Below, in pieces: positions 1 to 8,509 of a DNA stretch of 64,000 nt (its first letter is position 1; each line of letters begins with the position of its first letter). The translations under genes and the position numbers were made by a program. Under the pieces are notes generated by a model, which saw only the letters and a list, made by a program, of their open reading frames with translations, made no database searches and was not told where the DNA came from. The DNA comes from Muricea muricata (lineage: Eukaryota > Cnidaria > Anthozoa > Malacalcyonacea > Plexauridae). The stretch lies in NCBI GenBank assembly GCA_963855995.1, contig OY979716.1:89491042-89555041 (forward strand), written 5' to 3'.

Positions 1-13
1 TAAACTTGCGAAA

Positions 14-400
14 ATGCGCGTCGTCAAAGACATGATGAAAGAGAGTTACGGAAGACCGTTTTTTGTGTGTTCTGAAAGAAACAGCCCATGTACCTTCTGG
101 CAGTGGGGTGATGTACAGCCATTAACGCGTCCGATGTGTCGACATGGGTTTTCGTGTGCGGTTCTCAAAGTAAAAAAAGACGGCATCAACAAGGGTCGTG
201 TGTTTTTCAGCTGCCCAAACGGAAAGGAAAACTCGTGCGGTTATTTCGAATGGGCTCCGGAGGAGGAAGAGGGATCAATACAGCCGGTCAACTCATTCGT
301 ACCCGGACCGTGGAAATACAAAACCAAAGAGCAAGAGAACTATTTTAAGAACTGCTTTGACAATTTGGTGCATAGTTTTCAGCACATGAATATTAACTAG
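14..400 (+). CDS. GRF-type zinc-finger protein (5' end outside window)
   Basis: The frame is open to the window edge, so the ATG at 14 is probably internal. Residues 16-28 look like the second half of one GRF finger (Cys, then Cys followed by Phe-Trp-x-Trp). Residues about 40-82 form a second complete finger: Cys-x-His-Gly, Cys, then Gly-Arg-x-Phe-Phe-x-Cys and Cys-Gly-x-Phe-x-Trp. GRF fingers occur in TOP3A, NEIL3 and APEX2, where they bind single-stranded DNA. A role in element replication or repair is inference. Remnants of the same gene occur in the second Polinton, at about 18,332-18,520 and 20,170-20,268. There the coding frame includes the upstream Cys-x2-His of finger 1, which supports a start left of this window. 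Confidence 0.75.
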   Translation: MRVVKDMMKESYGRPFFVCSERNSPCTFWQWGDVQPLTRPMCRHGFSCAVLKVKKDGINKGRVFFSCPNGKENSCGYFEWAPEEEEGSIQPVNSFVPGPWKYKTKEQENYFKNCFDNLVHSFQHMNIN

Positions 401-493
401 CTTGTTTAATGCTTGTATTAATTACTATACTTTAAATAAATATGTTTTACCTTTTTGTATTCATTCTCGTTTTGGTCTGTGTTTGAGGGGGAA

Positions 494-844
494 ATGGAAA
501 TAATTTTGGACGAGCTTCAAAAAAATAACGTAGATATTGATATGCGAACGTTATCGTATCATGTGAACTACTTACTTGACAAGCATGGAGACATATATCA
601 GTCAATAGTTTCACGCTGTCCTGATCTTGTGACTATTTTTTACGAAATCGACGTAGTGAATTTTGGTCGTGCCATGGCTTATTTAACACTGGTTTATTTA
701 ACGAAAGTTTCTGGAGATGAAACACGTGTAGCTCTACAGTTAGTTGCTAAACGTTCGAGGAGCTTTGATTTTGCTAAGTTCAAGATCGAAGAAAGTTTTT
801 TTGACAAAATAATGTCTATTTTTCAACGCTTGTTTTCGTCATAA
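494..844 (+). CDS. Small helical Polinton protein with a BH1-like segment
   Basis: This 116-residue protein starts at the ATG at 494; the frame is open further upstream but without an ATG. It has no clear family assignment by eye. It is predicted mostly helical, and a central stretch (VVNFGRAMAYL) resembles the Asn-Trp-Gly-Arg BH1 signature of Bcl-2 family proteins, followed by a hydrophobic helix. Large DNA viruses, reportedly including some adintoviruses, can carry Bcl-2-like apoptosis regulators, so this is a reasonable hypothesis. BH2 and BH3 are not evident and the resemblance is short. The gene lies between the GRF gene and the ATPase on the same strand. It is intact, and an unrelated small helical protein remains equally possible. 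Confidence 0.5.
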   Translation: MEIILDELQKNNVDIDMRTLSYHVNYLLDKHGDIYQSIVSRCPDLVTIFYEIDVVNFGRAMAYLTLVYLTKVSGDETRVALQLVAKRSRSFDFAKFKIEESFFDKIMSIFQRLFSS

Positions 845-896
845 AACTTAGAGGTTTGTGAAATAAAATTCAGTATATGTCTTCCTTGTGAGCCCG

Positions 897-1541
897 ATGG
901 ATGTGAGATTTAGGACGCCTGCTAATTTTTATATCTGCGGTGCAAGTCAAAGCGGAAAGTCTTTCTTTCTTCGTTCCATGTTACGTAACCTTGAATATTT
1001 ATTTTCACCGATACTCTCTAAGATAATATATTCGTATGGCGTGTATCAGAAAGAATTTGCCGAGCTATCAGAAACTGTACCGAACATACAGTTTGTGGAG
1101 GGATTTCCAAACGATTTATATGATATGACAGATGCTCACGATAGCTCAATGGTAATTTTGGACGATTTAATGTCCCAGTGCTCAAACGATCAACGCGTGG
1201 TTGACCTTTTTACTCGTGGCTCTCATCATCGTGGGATAACGGTTTTATTTCTTACTCAAAACCTATTTCCGCCTGGTAAACTTTCGCGAACGCTCAGTTT
1301 AAATGCGCATTACATGTTGATATTTCGAAATCCGCGTGATTCACTTGGAATTACAACATTGGCTCGTCAAATGTACCCAAAGAATGTCGACTATTTGCTT
1401 GAATCATATAACGATACTACGAAAAGACCATACGGCTATCTTTTGCTGGATCTCCATCAATTAACGCCCGCGGATATGAGATTGCGAACAAACATTTTGC
1501 CCAACGAGAGACATATTGTTTACGTTATGCGAAACGCATAA
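897..1541 (+). CDS. FtsK/HerA (A32-like) genome-packaging ATPase
   Basis: A 214-residue P-loop ATPase expected to drive DNA into the capsid. Walker A is GASQSGKS at about residues 16-23 and Walker B is the Val-Ile-Leu-Asp-Asp stretch at about 85-92. A downstream Thr-Gln-Asn and Arg-Asn-Pro-Arg-Asp region fits the sensor part of A32-like enzymes. The ATG at 897 is chosen because it is the first Met and leaves a short N-terminus before the P-loop, as usual in this family. No stop or frameshift is seen. A fragment carrying a similar Walker B block survives in the second Polinton (19,018-19,154, minus). Confidence 0.88.
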   Translation: MDVRFRTPANFYICGASQSGKSFFLRSMLRNLEYLFSPILSKIIYSYGVYQKEFAELSETVPNIQFVEGFPNDLYDMTDAHDSSMVILDDLMSQCSNDQRVVDLFTRGSHHRGITVLFLTQNLFPPGKLSRTLSLNAHYMLIFRNPRDSLGITTLARQMYPKNVDYLLESYNDTTKRPYGYLLLDLHQLTPADMRLRTNILPNERHIVYVMRNA

Positions 1542-1929
1542 GTGACTTTCTATGTAATGTAATTATTATTATTTAAATCCTTTACGAACGCAACCCAACA
1601 AAATGTAAAAGTTATAACATCCAGAATATAAAAATATAAAAAACCCCATTGTTATGTTTGTTATTATACACTGTTGTCAAGTAAATATCTGTGCTTGAGC
1701 CTGAGGAGCTCATAGACGTAACCGTAGGGCTCATGTGAACTGTTTCAAGGATTTATCAATGACTATTCACCTGCTTTTGTGTAAATTACGTCTGCACATA
1801 CAGAGAACTATTCCTAAATGTTTTCAAATTGCATAAAGGGGGTGAGGTGTCAGATAAGGCGTTTGTTTACTTTTATCCATTAGCGAGTTATAAAATCATG
1901 CTTTTCACGCAATTCAGTTTATTTGTCTC
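1542..1929 (+). promoter_or_regulatory. Non-coding spacer with TATA box for the next gene
   Basis: This 388-base gap contains no credible reading frame. TATAAAA at 1889-1895 sits 35-41 bases upstream of the ATG at 1930, a spacing that gives a very short leader. An imperfect inverted pair built on GAGCC/GGGCTC lies near 1697-1732. Separate promoters for individual genes fit the absence of operons. Confidence 0.5.
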
Positions 1930-2268
1930 ATGATGTCAAAGAGGATGAGAGGTAGTTTGCCTTACTTGCAAATACTTGCAAAGTGTAAACCTAAAGTACG
2001 AAAAGTTCTTATAGAACATGGGCCCAGCGACCTTGTATTGAGCATTTGTGAATGCTGTCACAACGTCTTAAAAGGGACAGTTCCCCTGACGAAGAGGCAG
2101 AAACAACATTTGTCACGATACAAGAAACACCTTAGAGACTTGGCAAACCAAAAGGTTTCACGCGTAAAGAAACAACGCTTGTTGACTCAGCAGAAAGGTG
2201 GGGGAAATTTGTTAGCAGCGCTTTTACCACCTGTTTTAACTGTGTCAACTAGCTTGTTAACAGAATGA
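1930..2268 (+). CDS. Basic core-like Polinton protein (adenovirus pX-type)
   Basis: A 112-residue, very Lys/Arg-rich protein ending in a Gly-Gly-Gly stretch followed by a hydrophobic Leu/Pro segment (about residues 90-112). A Cys-x-Cys-Cys cluster lies near residues 40-44. This basic body plus glycine-hydrophobic tail matches the small core-like protein conserved in Polintons and likened to adenovirus core polypeptides, which condense DNA in the virion. Its stop overlaps the start of the next gene in an ATGA overlap (2265-2268), so the two are probably expressed together. Intact. The family call rests on composition, length and position. Confidence 0.65.
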   Translation: MMSKRMRGSLPYLQILAKCKPKVRKVLIEHGPSDLVLSICECCHNVLKGTVPLTKRQKQHLSRYKKHLRDLANQKVSRVKKQRLLTQQKGGGNLLAALLPPVLTVSTSLLTE

Positions 2269-3007
2269 AAAGTGTTAAAAAAATGATTCTTGTACCCGAG
2301 GACGTGTTCAACAGATTTGAACAAAAGCAAAAAATGGAGACCTCCCCGATTGTTAGTAACATGATGCAAAAAGATGCCGACATGTCAAAACTTCTTTATC
2401 GTGAAGATCTAAATGATGATGAAAAAAGAAACTGTATCACGCAAATTTGGTACGTTATCTAGATTTGAAGCATCAGAAAGACAATACGACCCCCACAGTT
2501 CGGATATTACCCAATAGCGAGATAGAAAATAAAGAGCTCGCTTTGCCCGGAGAAAAAGCACAACTTTCAGATTCGGTTATTGTGGAAAATATTCCTAAAA
2601 CAATGCGTACAAGAGCCGTTGCACTCTTAAACCGTTTGAAAGCAAGGCCCGATGTTATTTCTTGGGATGAAACGGGTAGAGTCAGCCTTGATGGTGTGGA
2701 CATCCCGCGCTCTAATATTTCAGATTTGATCAGCAACGCTGTCAGAGGGAGAAAAAATTTTAATCCTGTCTGGTCAAGGCAATTTTTTCGAGCACTAAGA
2801 AAAATTAATATGCCTCGAGACATAGTAAGAAATGAAGACAGATGGAAAGAGGTTCAAATTGACAGTGGATCTGGGGAGGATGTGCCTGATAGCAGTAGTA
2901 GCAGCCCTCGAATTGGCAGTCCATTGAAATATTTTCAAACCTTGGTAAAAAGGCATAAAGATACGGAAAAGCAAGAAAAAACTTCAAAACGCTGGCTTAA
3001 TTATTAA
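2265..3007 (+). pseudogene. Conserved Polinton protein of unknown function, frameshifted
   Basis: Two frames make up one gene: 2265-2462, and an offset frame read as an ORF from 2447 to 3007. They overlap at about 2447-2462, and the first ends at a TAG just after the shift. The protein is hydrophilic and charged. Its middle part (bases about 2590-2830) is rich in Arg/Lys and the C-terminus has a Ser-rich, acidic stretch (about 2855-2920). I do not recognise a catalytic motif. Its place after the core-like gene and before the capsid block suggests a virion or assembly role, which is inference. A sequencing error at the shift cannot be excluded. Confidence 0.65.
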
Positions 3008-3163
3008 CATTTTAAATATGTATAGTACTTCTTAACAGCAATAAATCAAATTGGAATTGTAATTTTCCGTCGTCATTTTTATGTGGGAGGGGTACCCGCT
3101 AATACGTAATAATGATAATAAACTGATATATAGAAAAAATATTTATTCACGGTATGCTAAATA

Positions 3164-3694
3164 TTACAAGATGCGTTTTTTACTAATCTGATTATGGTTT
3201 ACATGCAAGCGATTATCTATTACTTTAAAATGATTTTTGACAAATTGAGACACCATGGCGTCATTTATTAACGTATTATTATTAAAAACATGCACAATTT
3301 TGTCCAGGCTATGTCCCCGTGACCTTTGATATAAATAAAACAAACAATATTCTCCACAAACAGCTGACCAATCGCTTTGCAGCTTACGGCTATTAAATCC
3401 CCATTCGTCACAATGTTTATTTAAAAAGTTAGTAAACGAAGTCCCGTGAAATTCTGGCGATTTTCCCAACGGGTCAAAAAAGGACCCCTTTTTTAAGGAA
3501 CCTTTCTGTTCAATTGAGATAAACAGCGCGATCCAGTGTTCACCTGGTTTATCGCTCGGGTCTGTATTCGCAACGATCCCACACGGGTATTTTTCGATTG
3601 TTTGAGGCAGCTTATCACTAGGAAAGACACCACAAAACGTTTTGCTTGTCATGGGGTCCTGTTTCAATGCACGAGTGATCTGAATAGTGTTCAT
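3164..3694 (-). CDS. Adenain-like cysteine protease (virion maturation)
   Basis: 176 residues related to the adenovirus maturation protease (C5/Ulp1 clan), expected to cleave capsid precursors. The catalytic set is visible in order: His53 in a Gly-Glu-His-Trp motif, Asp74 in Phe-Phe-Asp-Pro, Gln106 (oxyanion hole) and Cys113 in QSDWSAVCGEYC. All are intact, so the enzyme could be active. The gene directly follows the major capsid gene on the minus strand: capsid ends at 3695 and protease begins at 3694. This suggests coupled expression in the structural module. Confidence 0.9.
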   Translation of the reverse strand: MNTIQITRALKQDPMTSKTFCGVFPSDKLPQTIEKYPCGIVANTDPSDKPGEHWIALFISIEQKGSLKKGSFFDPLGKSPEFHGTSFTNFLNKHCDEWGFNSRKLQSDWSAVCGEYCLFYLYQRSRGHSLDKIVHVFNNNTLINDAMVSQFVKNHFKVIDNRLHVNHNQISKKRIL

Positions 3695-5023
3695 CTAGCC
3701 AGAGTAGTCGTAAACAACGTTTCTTTCGGAATCGATTTGAATTAGGTTCTCAAATTCCCCGTAGCATACAAGACTCACGGCAGATCCTGGGGCGGCAGAG
3801 AACTTAATGTCAACTGTTAGACTTCCTTTCTGCACGACGTTAAAATGGGGTGACGATCCACACATATCAGCTGTCAGGTCGAAGGCATAAATGGAATAAC
3901 CGTTAGGGAACTCGTCTCGACTTATATCATTTCCGGTGTTAAAATACATTTCTCCCGTGCCAGAAAACAGTGTACAAAAAGCTTCGATAAAGCTGGGGTT
4001 GGCACCGAAGGATAGCTGCAACGGCTTAAACGGCATATCTTTCCCATTTACAGATATTCCAACTGATGACACGTGAAAATGTTGAAAGTTGTACGGATTT
4101 TTCTTGTATGCACCGTTAAACGCTGTACTTTCTACCAGGCAGATGACAAACGATTTCGGTACAAGTCCGTTGAAAACGTTACCTTTTCTGAGAGAGGGAT
4201 TTCCTGTTGGAATTATAAAACTTTTGCACTCGACTCGACGAATGGGATAAATTGCAGGACTCTTTTTCAAAGCAACTTCGTGAGCCAGCGAAATGCTAGG
4301 GCTTACTTTTACTTTTCGTAATTTGAGATAAGCATCGACCAGCTTTACTTTGTGATCGGCGTCGTCAACAGAGCTCATCAAACAAAATTCGTTACCATTA
4401 CGATTCAAAATGACTTTTAAATCGACAAAACTTAGTAAAAGGCGTTCGGTCATAAATATGTCACAAAATACTGGCCCAGCCATTTCAATAACTCCACTTT
4501 CTTTACTAAGTTCGTATCTTGTTTTAAGACCCAAGTTAGCATTGTTCACTGCCAACGAGGGATCGGCAACATCCATTTTTCCAGCCGTGTCTTTGTAGAA
4601 CATCGAAGCTGTTAGTTGAGATTGCTTTGCCGCTGGACCGTAATTTAGAAGGGTTTCGAGGTAAGCACGATATGCGTAAGTTCCCATAGCTTGAGTTACT
4701 TGCTTTTCTTTTAGAAACACATCGACTTGTTTGAACAGACTGTGCAGGAAATTGTTCACAATACCAACCTTTTCGTCTGCGTCTAGATCTGCTCCATTCG
4801 CTTTTGTTACCTTTGCTCTCACCACAAGAATCGTTTTAGACAAATCGATATAGTCTTCAGTGCCCGGAGACAAGAATGTGATTGGACCACCGTCCGATAC
4901 ACTGGACACAGGCTGATGATCCATCCAGTACCCTTTCTCCAAACTGACTTGTGTTGGGGGCACAGAAAATAGATCTAGTTCGCTTTTGCTGCATTCCTGC
5001 GATTTGGAGTGTACAAAATTCAT
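3695..5023 (-). CDS. Major capsid protein (double jelly-roll, hexon-like)
   Basis: 442 residues with no lesion. Length, beta-rich composition and position between protease and minor capsid genes match the Polinton/adintovirus major capsid protein, a double jelly-roll that trimerises into capsomers. The N-terminal third contains the Asp-Tyr-Ile-Asp-Leu-Ser-Lys-Thr type strand and the C-terminal third the Phe-Pro-Asn-Gly-Tyr-Ser-Ile-Tyr-Ala-Phe-Asp strand expected in this family. The start at 5023 is the first Met and lies two bases from the end of the pVI-like gene. Structure prediction would settle the fold. Confidence 0.85.
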   Translation of the reverse strand: MNFVHSKSQECSKSELDLFSVPPTQVSLEKGYWMDHQPVSSVSDGGPITFLSPGTEDYIDLSKTILVVRAKVTKANGADLDADEKVGIVNNFLHSLFKQVDVFLKEKQVTQAMGTYAYRAYLETLLNYGPAAKQSQLTASMFYKDTAGKMDVADPSLAVNNANLGLKTRYELSKESGVIEMAGPVFCDIFMTERLLLSFVDLKVILNRNGNEFCLMSSVDDADHKVKLVDAYLKLRKVKVSPSISLAHEVALKKSPAIYPIRRVECKSFIIPTGNPSLRKGNVFNGLVPKSFVICLVESTAFNGAYKKNPYNFQHFHVSSVGISVNGKDMPFKPLQLSFGANPSFIEAFCTLFSGTGEMYFNTGNDISRDEFPNGYSIYAFDLTADMCGSSPHFNVVQKGSLTVDIKFSAAPGSAVSLVCYGEFENLIQIDSERNVVYDYSG

Positions 5024-5025
5024 GT

Positions 5026-5487
5026 TTAATCAAATATGTCTTGAGGAGATGTTTTCCGTTTCTTGGCCTGCTTGTTTCTGACAGGAGGCTGTGATGCCTC
5101 TCTCTTTTTACCTGTGTTCCCAGCCATTTTCGCTCCACGTTTTCCATTTCCTGTTTGGGCATAAGTGTTTGCTCGTTGTATAACTTTCCTTTTCGCCACG
5201 TCAACCGCCTCCCCAATGCGTGCCTTTGCGGCTTCTTTCGCATTTTTACCGGCTAATACATCGCCCACAAAATTTGCCCCACTATTCAATGCTATGTTGC
5301 CAAGGGCGTTTGCTCCCCTTTTGATCATCGGCATAACCGCTCTTGCAACGCTACGAAATAGGCCACCAAGACCAAATCCCACCTACCCATGTCCAATTTG
5401 CCATGGACTGCCTCTCAACACAGACATCCCATGACCTTGTTGTTGTTGATTGAGATAGTAGTTTACGTGCGGATTGTTCTGAGTCAT
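5026..5487 (-). pseudogene. pVI-like minor capsid protein with one in-frame stop
   Basis: The downstream part (5026-5382, 118 codons) has a glycine-rich amphipathic start, a central Ala-rich region and a highly basic C-terminus with Lys-Lys-Arg-Lys. This resembles adenovirus protein VI-like proteins, which link the capsid and act on membranes. It lacks an ATG. The same frame continues upstream to an ATG at 5485-5487 through 34 Gln/Asn-rich codons, interrupted only by a TAG at 5383-5385. I therefore read one gene of about 153 codons broken by a single nonsense codon. The alternative is a start at a non-ATG codon after the stop. Confidence 0.65.
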
Positions 5488-5489
5488 TT

Positions 5490-6248
5490 TTACAGAAAGT
5501 AAGGTGAACTTTTTTGCTTAAAGTGTAGTGTAATGATCACCTTCCCGCGCTCAAATGGCACTGGATCTCCCGTGTCATTCCTTAAAAGAACCTCCACGTT
5601 CTCGAATGATTTGGTTTGGACAGGTACATACTGGATGTTAGTAAACGTTTTAGCAATGACGTCACCAAACTTTCCCTCAGCAGGAATGCTTTTCAGTAAT
5701 TGCGCACTTGTATCTCCGACGACCTGCGGCTCAACAATATCGCAATACACATAAATCGTCGATACAACCGTTAAGTCAGTTACGTAAGGACTAACAGTCG
5801 TTTTTGTGATGATTTTTAAATCAGTATCCCCAAACCCTAAGATAATAGACATTCGACCGATTAAGCCGAGTTAGTACCCCTTTTTTAACTGAACTGTCAC
5901 TTTTTCGTTGAGAGTGTTATACGTTAACTAAATGTTATCGTTAACATTCCTGGCTAATGTTTTATTAACAGCTTTAACAAGATCTTGTACTGATTGGTAG
6001 TAACCATAATCGATAATGGCCTGTTGAAACACGCCACTTGTGTCCATGTAAAAAATATGCGTGTCGGACCCGTCCTGTAACGTGTACCATGTATTTGGAT
6101 AGGACACAGAGTACAGGCCAACTTCCCAGTTTCCCTCCAAATCAATAGTTTGTGGTAATTTTACACGATAACTAGTCGTTTTGTTATCGGGAAAAACTCC
6201 CAGAGATGAATTACTAGGGAGCGTAAGGTAAAAATGTGTTCCGCTCAT
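5490..6248 (-). pseudogene. Penton-like minor capsid protein with two in-frame stops
   Basis: Two open segments (5928-6248 and 5490-5852) lie in the same frame 75 bases apart. The linking stretch is coding-like except for a TAG at 5928-5930 and a TAA at 5871-5873. Together they span about 252 codons of beta-rich sequence. The N-terminal part (Phe-Pro-Asp-Asn-Lys-Thr, then Trp-Glu-Val-Gly-Leu) is typical of the single jelly-roll penton protein of Polintons, which fills capsid vertices. The total looks shorter than I would expect for this family, so an internal deletion is possible. The start at 6248 is chosen over an upstream Met at 6278 because family members begin just before the first strand. 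Confidence 0.7.
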
Positions 6249-6297
6249 GTTGAAAGTAATAGTACAATTGAAAAACACACACAGTACACATTAGTTT

Positions 6298-7368
6298 TTA
6301 GACTTTATTTATTTCAGAAGCAGATACCCAGGAATTAAATTTGTTTGGATAGCCTGACCATTTTACTAAATATTGTACATTTCCTCCCCTGCCACGCTTT
6401 TTCAGGATCTTTTCTACTTCGTAAACGTCATCCTGCTTGATTACTTTTTGCAATTCCTTGTCGTAAAACGTCCCCTTTAACTCTTCGTTGTCGTAATCTT
6501 TAAGTTTATACACTGGAGGATCGCGAGGCACTTGCTTACTAATGGTAAAAATTTGTTTAGAGAAATTTGGCAAGTACCCTTTTTCAAACTTGCGTTTTAT
6601 CTTACTAATTCTTACTTGATCACCGATCTTAAACTTATACTTTACATTTTTGGGAGAACTATGATCATACAGAGTATGCCAAATTTTCTTTTCGTTCTCT
6701 GTAGTAACATCACCTGGCTTAATTTTAATACTACGATGAACGCTAAAATTATAAGAATACACTAAATCAGGCAGTATGTCAATGTATCTCATCGTTTTGT
6801 TAGCTGTAAAATATCGCCACATTTTTGTTTTTAGCGTACGTATTAAACGTTCCACGATAGAAGCTTTGGTTTCATTATACGTGTTGTACAATTCGATGTC
6901 TTCTTTTTGCATTAGCAGTCGAAAATGGTGGTTTAGGAACTCCGTTCCTTGATCTGTCATGATTTTTTCAGGTTTGCGTCCAGAAGACAAAATGACCTTG
7001 AAAGCATTGACCAAACTTGGTCCTGTTTTATTTTTCAATGGGACTACCCAAGCATACTTTGAAAAGACATCGATGCATACTAGTAAATATCTATAACCAT
7101 CGTTAAACTTTTGCATGGATTGCATGTTCGCTAAGTCCATCTGCCACTGTTGATCAATACCTCCCACGATAACACGGTTTCTTTTAAAGTTGCGGCGAAC
7201 AGGTTTATGTAATGTGTATGCATCTTGTTTCGTTAACCATTCTTTAATTTGTTTACGACTTATTTTAAATTTTCCCTCCTTTTTTACGTCATCATACAAG
7301 CGGTTTACTCCACCATAGCCTCCGGAACGTTTGGTATTGTAATAAACACTAGATAGATAACTATCCAT
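6298..7368 (-). CDS. Retroviral-type integrase with C-terminal chromodomain
   Basis: 356 residues. The DDE core is complete: Asp78 in Gln-Met-Asp-Leu, Asp139 in Met-Thr-Asp-Gln-Gly-Thr-Glu-Phe, and Glu173 in Ser-Ile-Val-Glu-Arg. Residues about 315-356 form a chromodomain (Tyr-x-Val-Glu-Lys-Ile-Leu ... Tyr-Leu-Val-Lys-Trp-Ser-Gly-Tyr), which in related elements steers integration to methylated-histone chromatin. An HHCC N-terminal finger is not obvious. This is the enzyme expected to insert the element with 6-bp target duplications, as seen at the second Polinton. The frame is intact. Confidence 0.92.
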   Translation of the reverse strand: MDSYLSSVYYNTKRSGGYGGVNRLYDDVKKEGKFKISRKQIKEWLTKQDAYTLHKPVRRNFKRNRVIVGGIDQQWQMDLANMQSMQKFNDGYRYLLVCIDVFSKYAWVVPLKNKTGPSLVNAFKVILSSGRKPEKIMTDQGTEFLNHHFRLLMQKEDIELYNTYNETKASIVERLIRTLKTKMWRYFTANKTMRYIDILPDLVYSYNFSVHRSIKIKPGDVTTENEKKIWHTLYDHSSPKNVKYKFKIGDQVRISKIKRKFEKGYLPNFSKQIFTISKQVPRDPPVYKLKDYDNEELKGTFYDKELQKVIKQDDVYEVEKILKKRGRGGNVQYLVKWSGYPNKFNSWVSASEINKV

Positions 7369-7410
7369 AACCGCGTGCGAAATGAAAAATATCGGTTAGT
7401 TTTTGCTGTC

Positions 7411-7668
7411 TTATTCCTCCACGTTCTCAATGTTATCGCTCTCATTTTGCAAGGTGCTAATTGGCTCACTGTCATCGGATATTAAAGCGTTCATTTCGTT
7501 TTCAACAGGTTTATAATTCTTATCAGTTTTGCTGTTATAGCCTATCTGCAAATGTCCCTCGAGATTAAGATCATTTCGACCAAAACTTATGCCAAATCGA
7601 AACATTTTCTGTCGGTTATGATTTTTATTAATCTTGGGGTTATGTCGTTTACTATTAAACTGACCCAT
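7411..7668 (-). CDS. Small protein with possible N-myristoylation site, unknown function
   Basis: 85 residues upstream of the integrase on the same strand. The N-terminus (MGQFNSKR) has Gly2, a small or polar residue at position 6 and basic residues after it, which fits an N-myristoylation signal. A basic first third is followed by an acidic Asn/Glu/Asp-rich tail. No family is recognised. It may be a membrane-associated accessory protein, which is inference. The frame is intact. Confidence 0.45.
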   Translation of the reverse strand: MGQFNSKRHNPKINKNHNRQKMFRFGISFGRNDLNLEGHLQIGYNSKTDKNYKPVENEMNALISDDSEPISTLQNESDNIENVEE

Positions 7669-7972
7669 TTCGCTACAGCTTCTATCGGCTAATGAACCTT
7701 GTTTAACACTGCATGGGTATGTATAGTTATTGGGGTGGAAAAGTTATCAAGTTATTTCTAATTAAAAATAAATGTCACAAGCAGAAGTCTCGTTTAAGTG
7801 GGAGGCAGAGCAGTACTGGTCTGTTTTAAGAGAAATTAATGAGGCAGAACATTAATATTGGCTCACCAATAACTTGCTCCTGGTGTGAGGAACTTTCCGA
7901 AGGAAACGCAACCGAACCCGCTCAAGGGTATAAAAAGTGGGAACTTTTAGGTGAGCGAGCACTCACTGCAAG
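7669..7972 (+). promoter_or_regulatory. Divergent intergenic region with TATA box
   Basis: Non-coding spacer between the divergent genes at 7668 (minus) and 7973 (plus). A clear TATA box (TATAAAAA, 7929-7936) is set in a GC-richer block and lies about 37 bases before the ATG at 7973. Confidence 0.6.
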
Positions 7973-8509
7973 ATGGAACAGATAGTTGGAGTTATAGATA
8001 TGGACGGGTTCGTAATAAATAAAACTTTTTATTGTAAAGAACTAGGTGTCCTAAAAGTTGGTAAAGATGAGGGAGATTCGTATCTCTTTGACATTGGTAT
8101 CCGCTGGCAAGATTTAACAAGTAAACAACAAAAACATTGTATGTTTCTCACAAGAAACATACATAAGCTACCCTTCGGCGTTTCTCGGGGAACAAATGCC
8201 ATTCCACTTAGCAACTTAAACACTATTGTGAAATGTTTTTACGATAGTGTTAAGTTAAATAACCTCAGTAGCATCGCGTACAAAGGCGGACATTTTGAGC
8301 GAGATTTGCTGCAACACCTACAGATCCCCTCAGTTAATTTGGAAGATTTCGGGTGCCCGAAAGCCGAGTTTTTGTTTGATGGATTGGTTTGGCTAGAGAC
8401 GTGTGGTCACCATCTTGGAACGCACGCGTACCAGCACTGTCCGAAGGTCGAAGTTGAGGCGTTTGGAAAGTGGCTACGCGAACAACAAAGAAGCGTTCTC
8501 TCACAATAG
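7973..8509 (+). CDS. Polinton accessory protein with DEDD exonuclease-like motifs
   Basis: 178 residues, intact, starting at the first ATG after a TATA box. Three blocks line up in order and spacing with DEDDh 3'-5' exonucleases. Residues 5-13 (GVIDMDGFV) resemble motif I, residues about 102-114 (AYKGGHFERDLL) resemble motif II, and residues about 154-167 (His-Cys-Pro-Lys-Val-Glu-Val-Glu-Ala-Phe) resemble motif III. Extra Cys/His pairs near the C-terminus (Cys-Gly-His-His, His-x-Cys-Pro) could bind a metal. The nuclease call is my inference; I do not recognise a named family. It would be the second candidate nucleic-acid enzyme after the integrase. Confidence 0.55.
   Translation: MEQIVGVIDMDGFVINKTFYCKELGVLKVGKDEGDSYLFDIGIRWQDLTSKQQKHCMFLTRNIHKLPFGVSRGTNAIPLSNLNTIVKCFYDSVKLNNLSSIAYKGGHFERDLLQHLQIPSVNLEDFGCPKAEFLFDGLVWLETCGHHLGTHAYQHCPKVEVEAFGKWLREQQRSVLSQ

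Larger units (their letters stand above)
1..8509. mobile_element. Polinton/Maverick (adintovirus-like) element, left edge outside the window
   Basis: The block encodes the diagnostic Polinton set: A32-type packaging ATPase, adenovirus-type cysteine protease, double-jelly-roll major capsid protein, penton-like and pVI-like minor proteins, and a retroviral-type integrase with a chromodomain. Gene order is plus-strand at both ends with a minus-strand capsid/integrase block in the middle. No family B DNA polymerase can be read, so it must lie left of base 1 or be lost. The right boundary is uncertain: no terminal inverted repeat was found, and a zinc-finger gene at 9092-12280 may also belong. Lesions are few (one frameshift, three stops in minor structural genes), so the copy is fairly young but probably not productive. 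Confidence 0.88.

Noticed and set aside
1-8509. Family B DNA polymerase expected in a Polinton
   Set aside because: Searched for polymerase palm motifs in frames on both strands up to about 18 kb without success; presumably left of the window.
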